This document shows, piece by piece, positions 48,769 through 58,306 of a DNA stretch of 64,000 nucleotides. The translations under genes were made by a program, and so were the position numbers. Position 1 is the stretch's first letter. Each line of letters opens with the position of its first letter. Source of the DNA: Plasticicumulans lactativorans. GTDB lineage: Bacteria; Pseudomonadota; Gammaproteobacteria; Competibacterales; Competibacteraceae. The DNA lies in the NCBI RefSeq assembly GCF_004341245.1, contig NZ_SLWY01000006.1:177479-241478 (forward strand). Reading direction: 5' to 3'. The notes under the pieces were generated by a model. The model had not been told where the DNA came from. It was given only the letters and a program-made list of their open reading frames with translations, and did no database searches.

Positions 48769-49433
48769 GCCAAACCCTCCAGCAGCGGCACGAAGGCAAC
48801 CCCGCCGAGACTGCGGCTCTCGAAGCCGATGGCCTTGCGCTCCATCACCATCAATTCCTGCCGGCCCGCCGGGCCGATCGGCGCCACCAGCCGGCCGCCG
48901 ACCGCGACCTGCTCGGCCAGGGCCGGCGGCACCGCGAGGCTCGCGGCGGTGATCACGATGCCCTCGAAGGGCGCGTGCTCGCGCCAGCCGAGGCTGCCGT
49001 TGCCGTGCTTGAGCCGCACGTTGCGCAGCCCGAGCGCCGCGAGCCGCTCGCGCGCGCGTTCCGCCAGGCGCTCGATGCGCTCGATGCTGTACACGCGCCC
49101 GGCCAGCGGGGCGAGCACCGCGCACTGGTAGCCCGAGCCGGTACCGACTTCGAGCACGCGCGCGGGCTTTTCGCTACGCCCGGCCAGCAGCGCCGCGGTC
49201 ATCCGCGCGACCATGTACGGCTGCGAGATGGTCTGGCCGAAGCCGATCGGCAGCGCGTTGTCCTCGTAGGCGCGGCTGGCCAGCGCCTCCTCGATGAACA
49301 GGTGTCGCGGCGTGTTCAGCATCACCGTGAGCACCGCCTCGTCGTCGATGCCCATGTCGCGCAGGCGCGCGACGAGCCGCGCACGCGTGCGCGCCGAGGT
49401 CATGCCGATGCCGTCGATCACCGAGCGCTTCAC
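48765..49433 (-). CDS. pcm: Protein-L-isoaspartate O-methyltransferase
   Basis: 222-residue SAM-dependent methyltransferase that starts repair of isoaspartyl residues in ageing proteins. Motif I is [32 protein letters not shown] is the family substrate-side block. Translation starts with a GTG ([13 protein letters not shown]) that overlaps the surE stop as GTGA. It forms the surE-pcm-nlpD-rpoS stress operon. Confidence 0.95.
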   Translation of the reverse strand: MKRSVIDGIGMTSARTRARLVARLRDMGIDDEAVLTVMLNTPRHLFIEEALASRAYEDNALPIGFGQTISQPYMVARMTAALLAGRSEKPARVLEVGTGSGYQCAVLAPLAGRVYSIERIERLAERARERLAALGLRNVRLKHGNGSLGWREHAPFEGIVITAASLAVPPALAEQVAVGGRLVAPIGPAGRQELMVMERKAIGFESRSLGGVAFVPLLEGLA

Positions 49434-50176
49434 AGCGTCTCCAGCCAGTGTGCGACCTGGTCGAGCGCGGTATAGCGCGTCAGGTCGACCTGGATGGGGG
49501 TCACGGAGACGTAGCCGCTGCGCACGGCATGGAAGTCGGTTCCCGGGCCGGCATCGTCCTCGGGGCCGGCGGCGCCGATCCAGTAGATCGGCCGCCCGCG
49601 CGGGTCCTCGCTGCGGATCACCGCCTCGGCGCGATGCCGGTGGCCGAGCCGGGTCGCCTGGAAACCGGCGAGGCGCTCCCACGGCAGCGCGGGGACGTTG
49701 ACGTTCAGGATGGTGTCGGCCGGCAGGGGCTGGCGCCGCAGGCGCTCGACCAGGGTCACGGCCACCCGCGCGGCCGTGTCGCAGTGCTCGGGGCTGTAGG
49801 AACACAGCGACACCGCAAGCGCCGGCAGACCGAGGAAGCGCCCCTCCATCGCCGCGGCGACGGTGCCCGAGTAGAGCACGTCATCGCCCATGTTGGCGCC
49901 GGCGTTGATGCCTGACACCACCATGTCGGGTTCGTCGTCGAGCAGCCCGGTGATCGCCACGTGCACGCAGTCGGTCGGCGTGCCGTCGACGCTGCTGACG
50001 CCGTCCCCGTGCGCCACCACCGACAGCGGGCGCTTCAGGGTCAGCGAGTTGCTCGCGCCGCTGCGGTCGCGGTCGGGTGCGACGACGACGACCTCAGCGA
50101 CCTCGCGCAGCGCCGCCGCCAGCGCGCGGATGCCGGGTGCCTGGTATCCATCGTCGTTGCTCACCAGTATTCTCAT
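49430..50176 (-). CDS. surE: 5-prime/3-prime-nucleotidase SurE
   Basis: 248-residue SurE phosphatase acting on nucleoside monophosphates and short polyphosphate. The metal site is the N-terminal [15 protein letters not shown], with [20 protein letters not shown] and [20 protein letters not shown] further in. First gene of the surE-pcm-nlpD-rpoS order, divergent from the Smr gene. Confidence 0.96.
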   Translation of the reverse strand: MRILVSNDDGYQAPGIRALAAALREVAEVVVVAPDRDRSGASNSLTLKRPLSVVAHGDGVSSVDGTPTDCVHVAITGLLDDEPDMVVSGINAGANMGDDVLYSGTVAAAMEGRFLGLPALAVSLCSYSPEHCDTAARVAVTLVERLRRQPLPADTILNVNVPALPWERLAGFQATRLGHRHRAEAVIRSEDPRGRPIYWIGAAGPEDDAGPGTDFHAVRSGYVSVTPIQVDLTRYTALDQVAHWLETL

Positions 50177-50282
50177 TCGGGGTTGTTGCTCCGGCGCCTG
50201 CGGGTCGTATCAAAACCACATCGACCGGGCAATGTCAAAGCCGCGAGCTTCGCCGCTCTCCACCCGCGATATGTGTGCCACC

Positions 50283-50825
50283 ATGCCCGACGCCCCAGCA
50301 CCCGACGACGACGAACGCCGCCTGTTCCGTGAGGCGGTGGGCGAGGTCACGCCGGTCGCCGGCGATCGCGTCGAATGGCGGCCTCCGCCGCCGCCGGCGG
50401 TGCCCCGCTCGCGGCTCGAGGACGAACGGCGCGTGCTGCACGACATGGTATCGGACTACTTCGAGCCCGCCGAGGTCGAAACCGGCGAGCACATCCACTA
50501 CCTGCGCGAAGGCGTGCAGTGGACGGTCCTGCGCAAGCTGCGCCGCGGCCAGTTCAGCGTGGGCGCGCAGCTCGACCTGCACGGGCTGTCGTGGCACGAG
50601 GCCCGCACCGCGATCCACCTGTTCATCGGCCGCGTGCGGCGCGAGCGCGCGCACTGCGTGCGCATCATCCACGGCAAGGGCAACCGCTCGCAGCACCGCG
50701 GCCCGGTGCTGAAGCACAAGCTGAACGTCTACCTGCGCAAGCGCGACGACATCCTCGCCTTCTGCAGCGCCCGCCCCCACGACGGCGGCACCGGCGCGAT
50801 CTACGTCCTGCTGCGCAGCCTGTGA
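50283..50825 (+). CDS. Smr domain protein
   Basis: 180-residue protein ending in an Smr domain (QLDLHGLSWHEARTAIHLFI and RIIHGKGNRSQHRGPVLKHK), the MutS2-type nicking-nuclease fold. The stand-alone form resembles SmrA/YdaL endonucleases. I take the ATG at 50283 (MPDAPAPDDDERRLFREAVG); an ATG at 50232 would add 17 residues. Neither has a good ribosome site. It converges on the universal stress gene through a terminator. Confidence 0.88.
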   Translation: MPDAPAPDDDERRLFREAVGEVTPVAGDRVEWRPPPPPAVPRSRLEDERRVLHDMVSDYFEPAEVETGEHIHYLREGVQWTVLRKLRRGQFSVGAQLDLHGLSWHEARTAIHLFIGRVRRERAHCVRIIHGKGNRSQHRGPVLKHKLNVYLRKRDDILAFCSARPHDGGTGAIYVLLRSL

Positions 50826-50841
50826 CGGACCGACAAACGAA

Positions 50842-50872
50842 ACCGCCCGCGGACGCGGGGTCCGCGGGCGGT
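50842..50872. terminator. Bidirectional terminator after the Smr and universal stress genes
   Basis: ACCGCCCGCGGAC and GTCCGCGGGCGGT pair perfectly (13 bp, loop GCGGG). It begins 17 bases after the Smr stop and lies 42 bases beyond the converging usp stop; an AAACGAAA on its left gives a T-rich tail on the minus strand. Confidence 0.78.
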
Positions 50873-50913
50873 CCGGTGACGTCTGTGCCCGCCGGGCGGG
50901 CGCGGTCCCGGGC

Positions 50914-51396
50914 TCAGTAGTTGATCGGCACCAGCACGACCGGGACCTGCGCCCGCATCGTGACCTTGTGGGCGACCGAGCCGATCAGCATCTCGCCGAG
51001 CGCGGTGTGGCCGTGCGAGCCGAGCACGATCATGTCGGCGCCGGAGGCCTTCGCCTCGTTGAGGAGGGCGTCGGCGGCGGCGCCTTCGAGGATCTTCACT
51101 TCCGAGATCAGCCCGCGCACGTCCACCTCGGGGTGGTTTTCCTGGTAGGCGGCGATGCGCGCGTCGATGTTCTCGCGGATGCGGGCGACGCCGTCCTGAC
51201 GGATCTGCGCGACGATGTCGGCGGGCACGTAGCTGTCGAGGGCGACGTTGGCATAGTCACCGGCGGCCTCGATCACGGTGACGACCGTGAGCTTCGCCTG
51301 GAACCTGGCCGCCAGCCCGACGGCATGATGGAAGACTTCCAGGCTGCGCGGACCGAGATCGGTCGAATACAGGATGTTGTTGATGGCATACGTCAT
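50914..51396 (-). CDS. Universal stress protein A family
   Basis: 160-residue UspA-like protein. The ATP-binding pattern G-x2-G-x9-G-S is present as GSHGHTALGEMLIGS in the C-terminal third, and the N-terminus NILYSTDLGPRSLEVFHHAV is typical of the family. Such proteins bind ATP and help survival under stress; the exact role is not set. Single-gene transcript. Confidence 0.93.
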   Translation of the reverse strand: MTYAINNILYSTDLGPRSLEVFHHAVGLAARFQAKLTVVTVIEAAGDYANVALDSYVPADIVAQIRQDGVARIRENIDARIAAYQENHPEVDVRGLISEVKILEGAAADALLNEAKASGADMIVLGSHGHTALGEMLIGSVAHKVTMRAQVPVVLVPINY

Positions 51397-51494
51397 GGCG
51401 GTCCATCCCTCCTACTTGTGAGTACGCGCTGAAGCTTAGCCGGCGGCAGGCGCGTGGACCATGCGCTGGATCACGTCGGCGCGTCCTTCGTCGC

Positions 51495-51956
51495 TCAGCG
51501 GGCGCCGGCCCCCTCCCGCAGACGTTTGCCGAGGCGATCGAGCACGCCGTTGACGAAGCGGTGGCTCTGCTCGGCGCCGAAGCGCTTGGCGAGTTCGATC
51601 GCCTCGTTGATCACCACCCGGTAGGGCACCTCGGCACGGTAGGCGAGTTCGTAGGCGCCGATCCACAGGATCGCCCGCTCCACCGGGTCGAGCTGCGCGA
51701 GCGGGCGGTCGACGCACGTGGCGAGCGCGGTGTCGAGCGCCTGGCAGCGCGCCGGGATCTGGTGCAGCAGCTCCTGGAAGTAGCCCACGTCGGCCTTGGA
51801 CAGGTCCTGGTCGGCGATGAACTGCGCATCGATCACGCCGACGTCCTGCGCGGTCAGCTGCCACTGGTACAGCGCCTGCAGCGCGAAGCGCCGCGACCAG
51901 CTGCGCGCGCGATGGGCGGCGCCGCGCGCCTGGGCTGCGTGATCCGGGCCGCTCAC
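51495..51956 (-). CDS. nusB: Transcription antitermination factor NusB
   Basis: 153-residue helical RNA-binding factor which with NusE (S10) recognises boxA in ribosomal RNA leaders. Family regions are [15 protein letters not shown] at the N-terminus and [20 protein letters not shown] followed by [10 protein letters not shown] near the end. A GTG start (VSGPDHAAQ) overlaps the ribH stop as GTGA, tying it to the riboflavin operon, a usual arrangement. Confidence 0.93.
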   Translation of the reverse strand: MSGPDHAAQARGAAHRARSWSRRFALQALYQWQLTAQDVGVIDAQFIADQDLSKADVGYFQELLHQIPARCQALDTALATCVDRPLAQLDPVERAILWIGAYELAYRAEVPYRVVINEAIELAKRFGAEQSHRFVNGVLDRLGKRLREGAGAR

Positions 51957-52429
51957 GCTTGCATCACGCGCAGCAGGCTGACCATCTCCAGCACCGACAG
52001 TGCCGCCTCGGCGCCCTTGTTGCCCGCCTTGGTGCCGGCGCGTTCGATGGCCTGCTCGATGGTGTCGACGGTGAGCACGCCGAAGCCGACCGGCAGCCCC
52101 TGGTCGAGCGCCACCTTCGACAGGCCGCCGACGCACTCGCCGGCGACGTAGTCGAAGTGCGGCGTCGAGCCGCGGATCACGGCGCCGACCGCGATGATCC
52201 CGTCGTAGCGCTCGCTCGCCGCCAGGCGCTGCACCGCGAGCGGGATCTCGAAGGCCCCGGGTACATGCACCAGGGTGAGCTGGTCGGCGGCAACGCCGTG
52301 GCGCGTCAGCGCGTCGACGGCGCCGCCGATCAGGCTCTCGACGATGAAGCTGTTGAAACGTCCGGCGACGATCGCGAAGCGTGCATCCGGCGCGCGGAAG
52401 TCGCCGGAGTAGGTCTTGATGCTGTGCAT
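51953..52429 (-). CDS. ribH: 6,7-dimethyl-8-ribityllumazine synthase
   Basis: 158-residue RibH, which condenses the ribityl-aminouracil intermediate with the DHBP product. Conserved segments are [36 protein letters not shown] and [20 protein letters not shown], the last with the catalytic His. It lies 53 bp downstream of ribBA and overlaps nusB by four bases. Confidence 0.97.
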   Translation of the reverse strand: MHSIKTYSGDFRAPDARFAIVAGRFNSFIVESLIGGAVDALTRHGVAADQLTLVHVPGAFEIPLAVQRLAASERYDGIIAVGAVIRGSTPHFDYVAGECVGGLSKVALDQGLPVGFGVLTVDTIEQAIERAGTKAGNKGAEAALSVLEMVSLLRVMQA

Positions 52430-52482
52430 GCTGGGTGTGTCCTCAGGTGGGCCCGCGCTCGTCGCCGACGGCGCGGCCCGGT

Positions 52483-53595
52483 TCAATGAACGTATTCGAC
52501 GATGTCGAGATCGAACCCCGACAGGCCGCTGAGCCTGCGCGGGGCACCGAGCACGCGCATGCGGCGCACGCCGACGTCGAGCAGGATCTGCGCCCCGATG
52601 CCATGGGTGCGCAGCTCCTGCGCGCTGGCCGGACGGCGGTCGGTGGTGTGGCCGCTGTCGCGCAGCGACACCTCGCGGATGCGCCGCACCAGTTCGTTGT
52701 CGTCCTCGGTGCGCGCCAGCACCACCAGCACGCCGCCGCCGGGCTCGGCGGCGATGCGCTCGAGCGCATCCTGCAGCGGCCAGCCGGTGTCGCCGAGGCG
52801 CACGCCGAGCGCATCGGCCAGCGGATTGTGCACGTGCACGCGCACCAGGGTCGGGCGCTGGGGGTCGATGCCGCCGCGCACCAGCGCGAAATGCAGCCGC
52901 TTCTCGGCGATGTCGCGGTAGGCGAGCAGGCGGAAGTCGCCGAACTCGGTCGGCACGCGCGCGTCGGCGACGCGCTCGACGGTCTGTTCGTGCGCCATGC
53001 GGTAGCGGATCAGGTCGGCGATGGTGCCGATCTTCAGGCCGTGCTCGGCGGCGAACACCTTGAGGTCGGGCCCGCGCGCCATCGTGCCGTCGTCGTTGAG
53101 GATCTCGCAGATCACCGCCGCCGGCTCGACGCCCGCGAGGCGGGCGAGGTCGCAGCCGGCCTCGGTGTGGCCGGCGCGCGTCAGCACGCCGCCGGGCTGC
53201 GCCATCAGCGGGAAGATGTGGCCGGGCTGCACCAGGTCCTCGGGCCGCGCCGCCGGCGCGGCCGCGGTGCGCACGGTGTGGGCGCGGTCGTAGGCCGAGA
53301 TGCCGGTGGTGACGCCCTCGGCGGCCTCGATCGAGACGGTGAAGTTGGTCGCGAACGGGGTGCCGTTGTTGCTCACCATCAGCGGCAGGCGCAGCTGCCG
53401 GCAGCGCTCGCGGGTCAGCGTGAGGCAGATCAGGCCGCGGCCGAAACGCGCCATGAAGTTGATGTCCTCGGGCCGCACCAGGCTCGCCGCCATCAGCAGG
53501 TCACCTTCGTTCTCGCGGTCCTCGTCGTCCATGATCACGACCATGCGGCCCTGGCGCAGATCCCCGAGGATGTCTTCGATCGTGTTGAATTGCAT
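52483..53595 (-). CDS. ribBA: RibBA-type protein: active DHBP synthase, degenerate GTP cyclohydrolase II domain
   Basis: 370-residue two-domain protein. The N-terminal DHBP synthase (residues 1-200) is intact: [35 protein letters not shown] and [13 protein letters not shown]. It makes the four-carbon riboflavin precursor from ribulose-5-phosphate. The C-terminal half has the GTP cyclohydrolase II fold but lacks its zinc cysteines: [20 protein letters not shown] stands where active enzymes have a C-x10-C-D-C pattern, and the QEGRxIGL block is RTEDDNELV. So GTP cyclohydrolase activity is probably lost and must come from a separate ribA elsewhere. Confidence 0.93.
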   Translation of the reverse strand: MQFNTIEDILGDLRQGRMVVIMDDEDRENEGDLLMAASLVRPEDINFMARFGRGLICLTLTRERCRQLRLPLMVSNNGTPFATNFTVSIEAAEGVTTGISAYDRAHTVRTAAAPAARPEDLVQPGHIFPLMAQPGGVLTRAGHTEAGCDLARLAGVEPAAVICEILNDDGTMARGPDLKVFAAEHGLKIGTIADLIRYRMAHEQTVERVADARVPTEFGDFRLLAYRDIAEKRLHFALVRGGIDPQRPTLVRVHVHNPLADALGVRLGDTGWPLQDALERIAAEPGGGVLVVLARTEDDNELVRRIREVSLRDSGHTTDRRPASAQELRTHGIGAQILLDVGVRRMRVLGAPRRLSGLSGFDLDIVEYVH

Positions 53596-53636
53596 GTCGA
53601 CTCGATTTCCGCGGGCCCCGGAGGGCGGCGTGGGGT

Positions 53637-54779
53637 TCACGGCGCGGCTGCGCCGGCGATCGTTGCACCATAACCCATGCCGGCGGCCGCGGCCGCACGA
53701 CGCGGACGCAGCAGCAGCCGCCAGTCACGGCCGACCATGCGCTGGTCCAGCGCCTCGAGCGCGATGCGCTGGTCCATGCGCAGCAGCCCCGGCAGGTGGA
53801 ACAGGCCGTGCGCGCCGTCGCCGAGCAGCAGCGGCGCCACGTAGAGCAGGACTTCGTCGAGCAGCCCGGCGCCGAGCAGGCCGCCGGCGAGCCGCGCGCC
53901 ACACTCCACGTGCACCTCGTTGCACTCGCGCCGCGCGAGCTCGGCGCACAGCGCGACGAGGTCGATACCTGCGGCGGCGGCCGGCAGGCGCACGACCTCG
54001 GCCCCGGCCGCGCGCAGCGCGGCCGGGTCGCGTTCGCTCGCGGTGACGATCAGCACGCGCCCCGGCCGCGTGAACAGGCGCGCCTGCGGCGGCGTGCGCA
54101 GCTGCGTGTCGACCACCACCCGCAGCGGCTGGCGCCAGGTGCCGGGCAGGCGCACGTCCAGGGCCGGATCGTCGGCGAGCACCGTGCCGACGCCGGTCAG
54201 CACCGCGCAGGCGCGTGCGCGCCAGCGCTGCACGTCGGCGCGGGCCGGCGCCGCGGTGATCCACTGGCTCTCCCCGGAGGCGAGCGCGGTGCGCCCGTCC
54301 AGGCTCATCGCGAGCTTCACGCGCAGCCAGGGCCGGCCGCGTTCCATGCGACTGATGAAACCGGGGTTGAGCGCACGCGCCTCGGCTTCGAGCACGCCGC
54401 AGTCGACCGCGATGCCCGCCGTGCGCAGCCGTTCGAGCCCGCGCCCGGCGACGCGCGGGTTGGGGTCCTGCATCGCCGCGACCACGCGGGCGACGCCGGC
54501 CGCGATCAGCGCCTCGGCACACGGCGGCGTGCGGCCGTGGTGCGAGCACGGCTCCAGCGTGACGTAGGCGGTCGCACCGCGCGCCGCCGGGCCCGCCGCC
54601 GCCAGCGCCTGCACTTCCGCATGCCCGGCGCCGGCGCGCTCGTGCCAGCCCTTGCCCACCACCCGGTCGTCGCGCACCAGCACGCAGCCCACCCGCGGGT
54701 TGGGGCTGGTCGTGGTGAGTCCGTGCGCGGCGAGCTGCAGCGCGCGGGCCATGTGGCGGGTGTCGGTCGCGGTGCTCAT
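53637..54779 (-). CDS. ribD: Bifunctional riboflavin deaminase/reductase
   Basis: 380-residue two-domain enzyme of steps two and three of riboflavin synthesis. The N-terminal zinc deaminase has GHAEVQAL (His53, Glu55) and PCSHHGRTPPC (Cys78, Cys87); the C-terminal reductase carries VKLAMSLDGRTALASGESQW. The ATG at 54779 (MSTATDTRHMARALQLAAHG) is chosen; an ATG 108 bases upstream lies inside nrdR. It follows nrdR by 19 bp. Confidence 0.95.
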   Translation of the reverse strand: MSTATDTRHMARALQLAAHGLTTTSPNPRVGCVLVRDDRVVGKGWHERAGAGHAEVQALAAAGPAARGATAYVTLEPCSHHGRTPPCAEALIAAGVARVVAAMQDPNPRVAGRGLERLRTAGIAVDCGVLEAEARALNPGFISRMERGRPWLRVKLAMSLDGRTALASGESQWITAAPARADVQRWRARACAVLTGVGTVLADDPALDVRLPGTWRQPLRVVVDTQLRTPPQARLFTRPGRVLIVTASERDPAALRAAGAEVVRLPAAAAGIDLVALCAELARRECNEVHVECGARLAGGLLGAGLLDEVLLYVAPLLLGDGAHGLFHLPGLLRMDQRIALEALDQRMVGRDWRLLLRPRRAAAAAGMGYGATIAGAAAP

Positions 54780-54798
54780 CGGCGCGCAGCGGGGGGCA

Positions 54799-55266
54799 TC
54801 ACTCGTCGGCTCCGGCCGGCGACTGCAGGCGCTCGATCTCCTCACGAAACGCATTGACGTCCTGGAAGCTGCGGTACACCGAGGCAAAGCGCACGTAGGC
54901 GACCTGATCGAGCTCGCGCAGTTCGTCCATCATCCACTCGCCGATGCGCCGTGCCTCCAGCTCGCCGTCGCCGGCGGCGCGCACCCGCCGCAGGATGCGG
55001 TGCAGCGCGTCGTCGATGCGTTCGGAGCTGACCGGGCGCTTCTCCAGCGCCCGCAGCATGCCGGCGCGCAGCTTCTCGCCGCTGAACGGCTCGCGGCGCC
55101 CGTCGCGCTTGAGTACCCGCGGCATCACCAGTTCGGCGACCTCGAAGGTCGTGAAGCGCGCGCCGCAGGCGAGGCACTCGCGCCGCCGCCGCACGCGGTC
55201 GCCGTCGGGCGACAGGCGCGAGTCGACCACCTTGGTGTCGACCGCGCTGCAGAACGGGCAGTGCAT
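54799..55266 (-). CDS. nrdR: Transcriptional repressor NrdR
   Basis: 155-residue ATP/dATP-sensing repressor of ribonucleotide reductase genes. The zinc ribbon is CPFC at residues 3-6 and CLAC at 31-34, followed by the ATP-cone domain ([20 protein letters not shown] and [19 protein letters not shown]). The glyA-nrdR-ribD order is a common proteobacterial operon. Confidence 0.97.
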   Translation of the reverse strand: MHCPFCSAVDTKVVDSRLSPDGDRVRRRRECLACGARFTTFEVAELVMPRVLKRDGRREPFSGEKLRAGMLRALEKRPVSSERIDDALHRILRRVRAAGDGELEARRIGEWMMDELRELDQVAYVRFASVYRSFQDVNAFREEIERLQSPAGADE

Positions 55267-55280
55267 CGGGCGCTCCGCGC

Positions 55281-56549
<1,269 letters not shown>

Positions 56550-56712
56550 GGGCGCCCCCCTGGAGCGTCAGGGTCGGCCAGGCGGTTGGAGCGCGCAACC
56601 CGGCCGGGCCGGCCGTGGAAAAGCGCGCGAGTGTACCGGAAATCCCGCTGCCGCGAGCCCCCCCGGCATTCCGCGCGCTGCCGTGGCAAGCCGCCGTGCC
56701 GCAGCGCCGCGC

Positions 56713-57678
56713 TCAGGCGTGCATCGGCGCCTCGACGAAGGCGTTGACCACGGTCGCCCAGGCCCGGCCGACGTTGCGCAGGTCGTAGCCGCCGCCGCCG
56801 ACGCCGAGCAGGCGCCCCTCGGCGAACTCCTCGGCGATCGCGCACAGGCCGCGCGCGGCGCGCTGGTGCGCGCGCTGCGAATAGTGCAGGTGCGCCAGCG
56901 GGTCGCCGTCGAGGCCGTCGGCGCCGCAGTTCATGAACACGAACTGCGGCCGCCACTCGCGCAGGAAGCCCTCGACCTTGTCCCACATCATCAGGAACTC
57001 CTGGTCGCCCGACAGCGGCAGCAGGGGGATGTTGAGCTTGCGCCCCTTGGCCTCGCCCTTGCCCACCTCGTGGGGGAAGCCGGTGTTCGGGAAGTTGTAG
57101 CGGCCGTCCTCGTGGATGTCGGCGAAGATCACCCGCGGGTCGCTCTCGAAGGGGTAGAACACGCCGTCGCCGTGGTGGGCGTCGATGTCGACGTAGGCGA
57201 TGCGCTCCAGCCCGTACGCCTGCTGCAGCACCTTGATCGCGATGCCGACGTCGTTGAACACGCAGAAGCCCGCCGCGGTGTCGGGCATCGCGTGGTGCAG
57301 CCCGGCGATCGGCACGAAGCCGCGCCGCGCCTCGCCGGCCATGATCCGGCGCGTGGCGTCGAGCACCGCGCCGACCACGTGCGAGGCGTGCTCGAACACC
57401 CCCTTGTAGGCGGGCGTGTCGCCGTAATCGAGCATGCCCTCGCCGGCCTCCGAGCACGCCTTGACCTTGGCGACATACGCGGGGGTGTGGAACAAGAGCA
57501 GCTGCGCCTCCGTCGCCGCCACCGAATCGTAGATGCGCACCTGGTAGTCGAGGTCGCGCCGGTGCATCTCGTCCATGAAGGCGTGGATGCGGTCCTCGCC
57601 GAACGGGTGGTCGTCGCCGAAGCCGTACCGTCCCAGCTCCTCCCCCAGGTACAAGCAAACGTTTCTGCTGCCCGCCAT
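56713..57678 (-). CDS. Histone-deacetylase-family amidohydrolase (AcuC-like)
   Basis: 321-residue class II-type HDAC-fold enzyme. The active-site set is present: GLHHAMPDTAAGFCVFND (paired His and the ND motif), YVDIDAHHGDGVFYPFES (zinc Asp and His) and GGGGYDLRNVGRAW (Tyr). Bacterial members deacetylate acetylated proteins such as acyl-CoA synthetases (AcuC) or small molecules. The divergent acyl-CoA thioesterase and nearby acyl-CoA ligase make a link to acyl-CoA control plausible, but this is inference. Confidence 0.88.
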   Translation of the reverse strand: MAGSRNVCLYLGEELGRYGFGDDHPFGEDRIHAFMDEMHRRDLDYQVRIYDSVAATEAQLLLFHTPAYVAKVKACSEAGEGMLDYGDTPAYKGVFEHASHVVGAVLDATRRIMAGEARRGFVPIAGLHHAMPDTAAGFCVFNDVGIAIKVLQQAYGLERIAYVDIDAHHGDGVFYPFESDPRVIFADIHEDGRYNFPNTGFPHEVGKGEAKGRKLNIPLLPLSGDQEFLMMWDKVEGFLREWRPQFVFMNCGADGLDGDPLAHLHYSQRAHQRAARGLCAIAEEFAEGRLLGVGGGGYDLRNVGRAWATVVNAFVEAPMHA

Positions 57679-57862
57679 GCCTCCCCTCCTCCGTTCTGTC
57701 GGAACGTGTGTCGCCGCTCCGCGGCTCTTGTTTGGATTCCCGTCTGCCGCGCCCGTTGCCGGTCGCGGTCGTTTTTGTACGGCATTCCGGTGAGCGGGCA
57801 CAATGACGGCCGTCAGCCGCCGCAGTGCCCGCCTCCCCCCTCATTCCCGGAGATCCCGCTTC

Positions 57863-58306
57863 ATGAACGAACCGATCGCCCCCCGCAGCGACGTCTTTCC
57901 GAGCAACCGCCAGCCGACCGCGCGCGTCGTCGCGATGCCCGCCGACACCAACCCCTCGGGGCACATCTTCGGTGGCTGGATCATGGCGCAGATGGACGTC
58001 GCCGGTTCCATCGTCGCCGCCGAGTACGCCGGGCGGCGCGTGGTCACCGTCGCGGTGAACTCGATGGAGTTCCACAAGCCGGTGTTCGTCGGCGACCTGG
58101 TGAGCAGCTTCGCGCGCATCGAACGCGTCGGCAGGACGTCGATCACGGTGCTGGTGGAAGTCTTCGCGCAGCGCCCGCGCGAGAGCCCGGCCGGCTGCAT
58201 CAAGGTCACCGAAGCGGTGATCGTCTACGTCGCGGTCGACGCTGAGGGCCGCCGCGCGCCGCTGCCGGAGCGCGACCTGGCGGTGTGGCGCAGCGTCTAC
58301 GACTGA
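57863..58306 (+). CDS. Acyl-CoA thioesterase (YciA-like hotdog)
   Basis: 147-residue hotdog thioesterase of the YciA/BFIT-type family, with MPADTNPSGHIFGGWIMAQM holding the family D-x-N-x-x-G-H-I-F-G-G-W block and AVNSMEFHKPVFVGDLVSSF. It hydrolyses acyl-CoA thioesters. The ATG at 57863 follows an AGATCC-type weak ribosome site. It runs towards fadD and their coding ends overlap by 10 bp. Confidence 0.9.
   Translation: MNEPIAPRSDVFPSNRQPTARVVAMPADTNPSGHIFGGWIMAQMDVAGSIVAAEYAGRRVVTVAVNSMEFHKPVFVGDLVSSFARIERVGRTSITVLVEVFAQRPRESPAGCIKVTEAVIVYVAVDAEGRRAPLPERDLAVWRSVYD

Noticed and set aside
56550..56712. Glycine riboswitch before glyA
   Set aside because: The 163-bp leader shows no tandem aptamer features.
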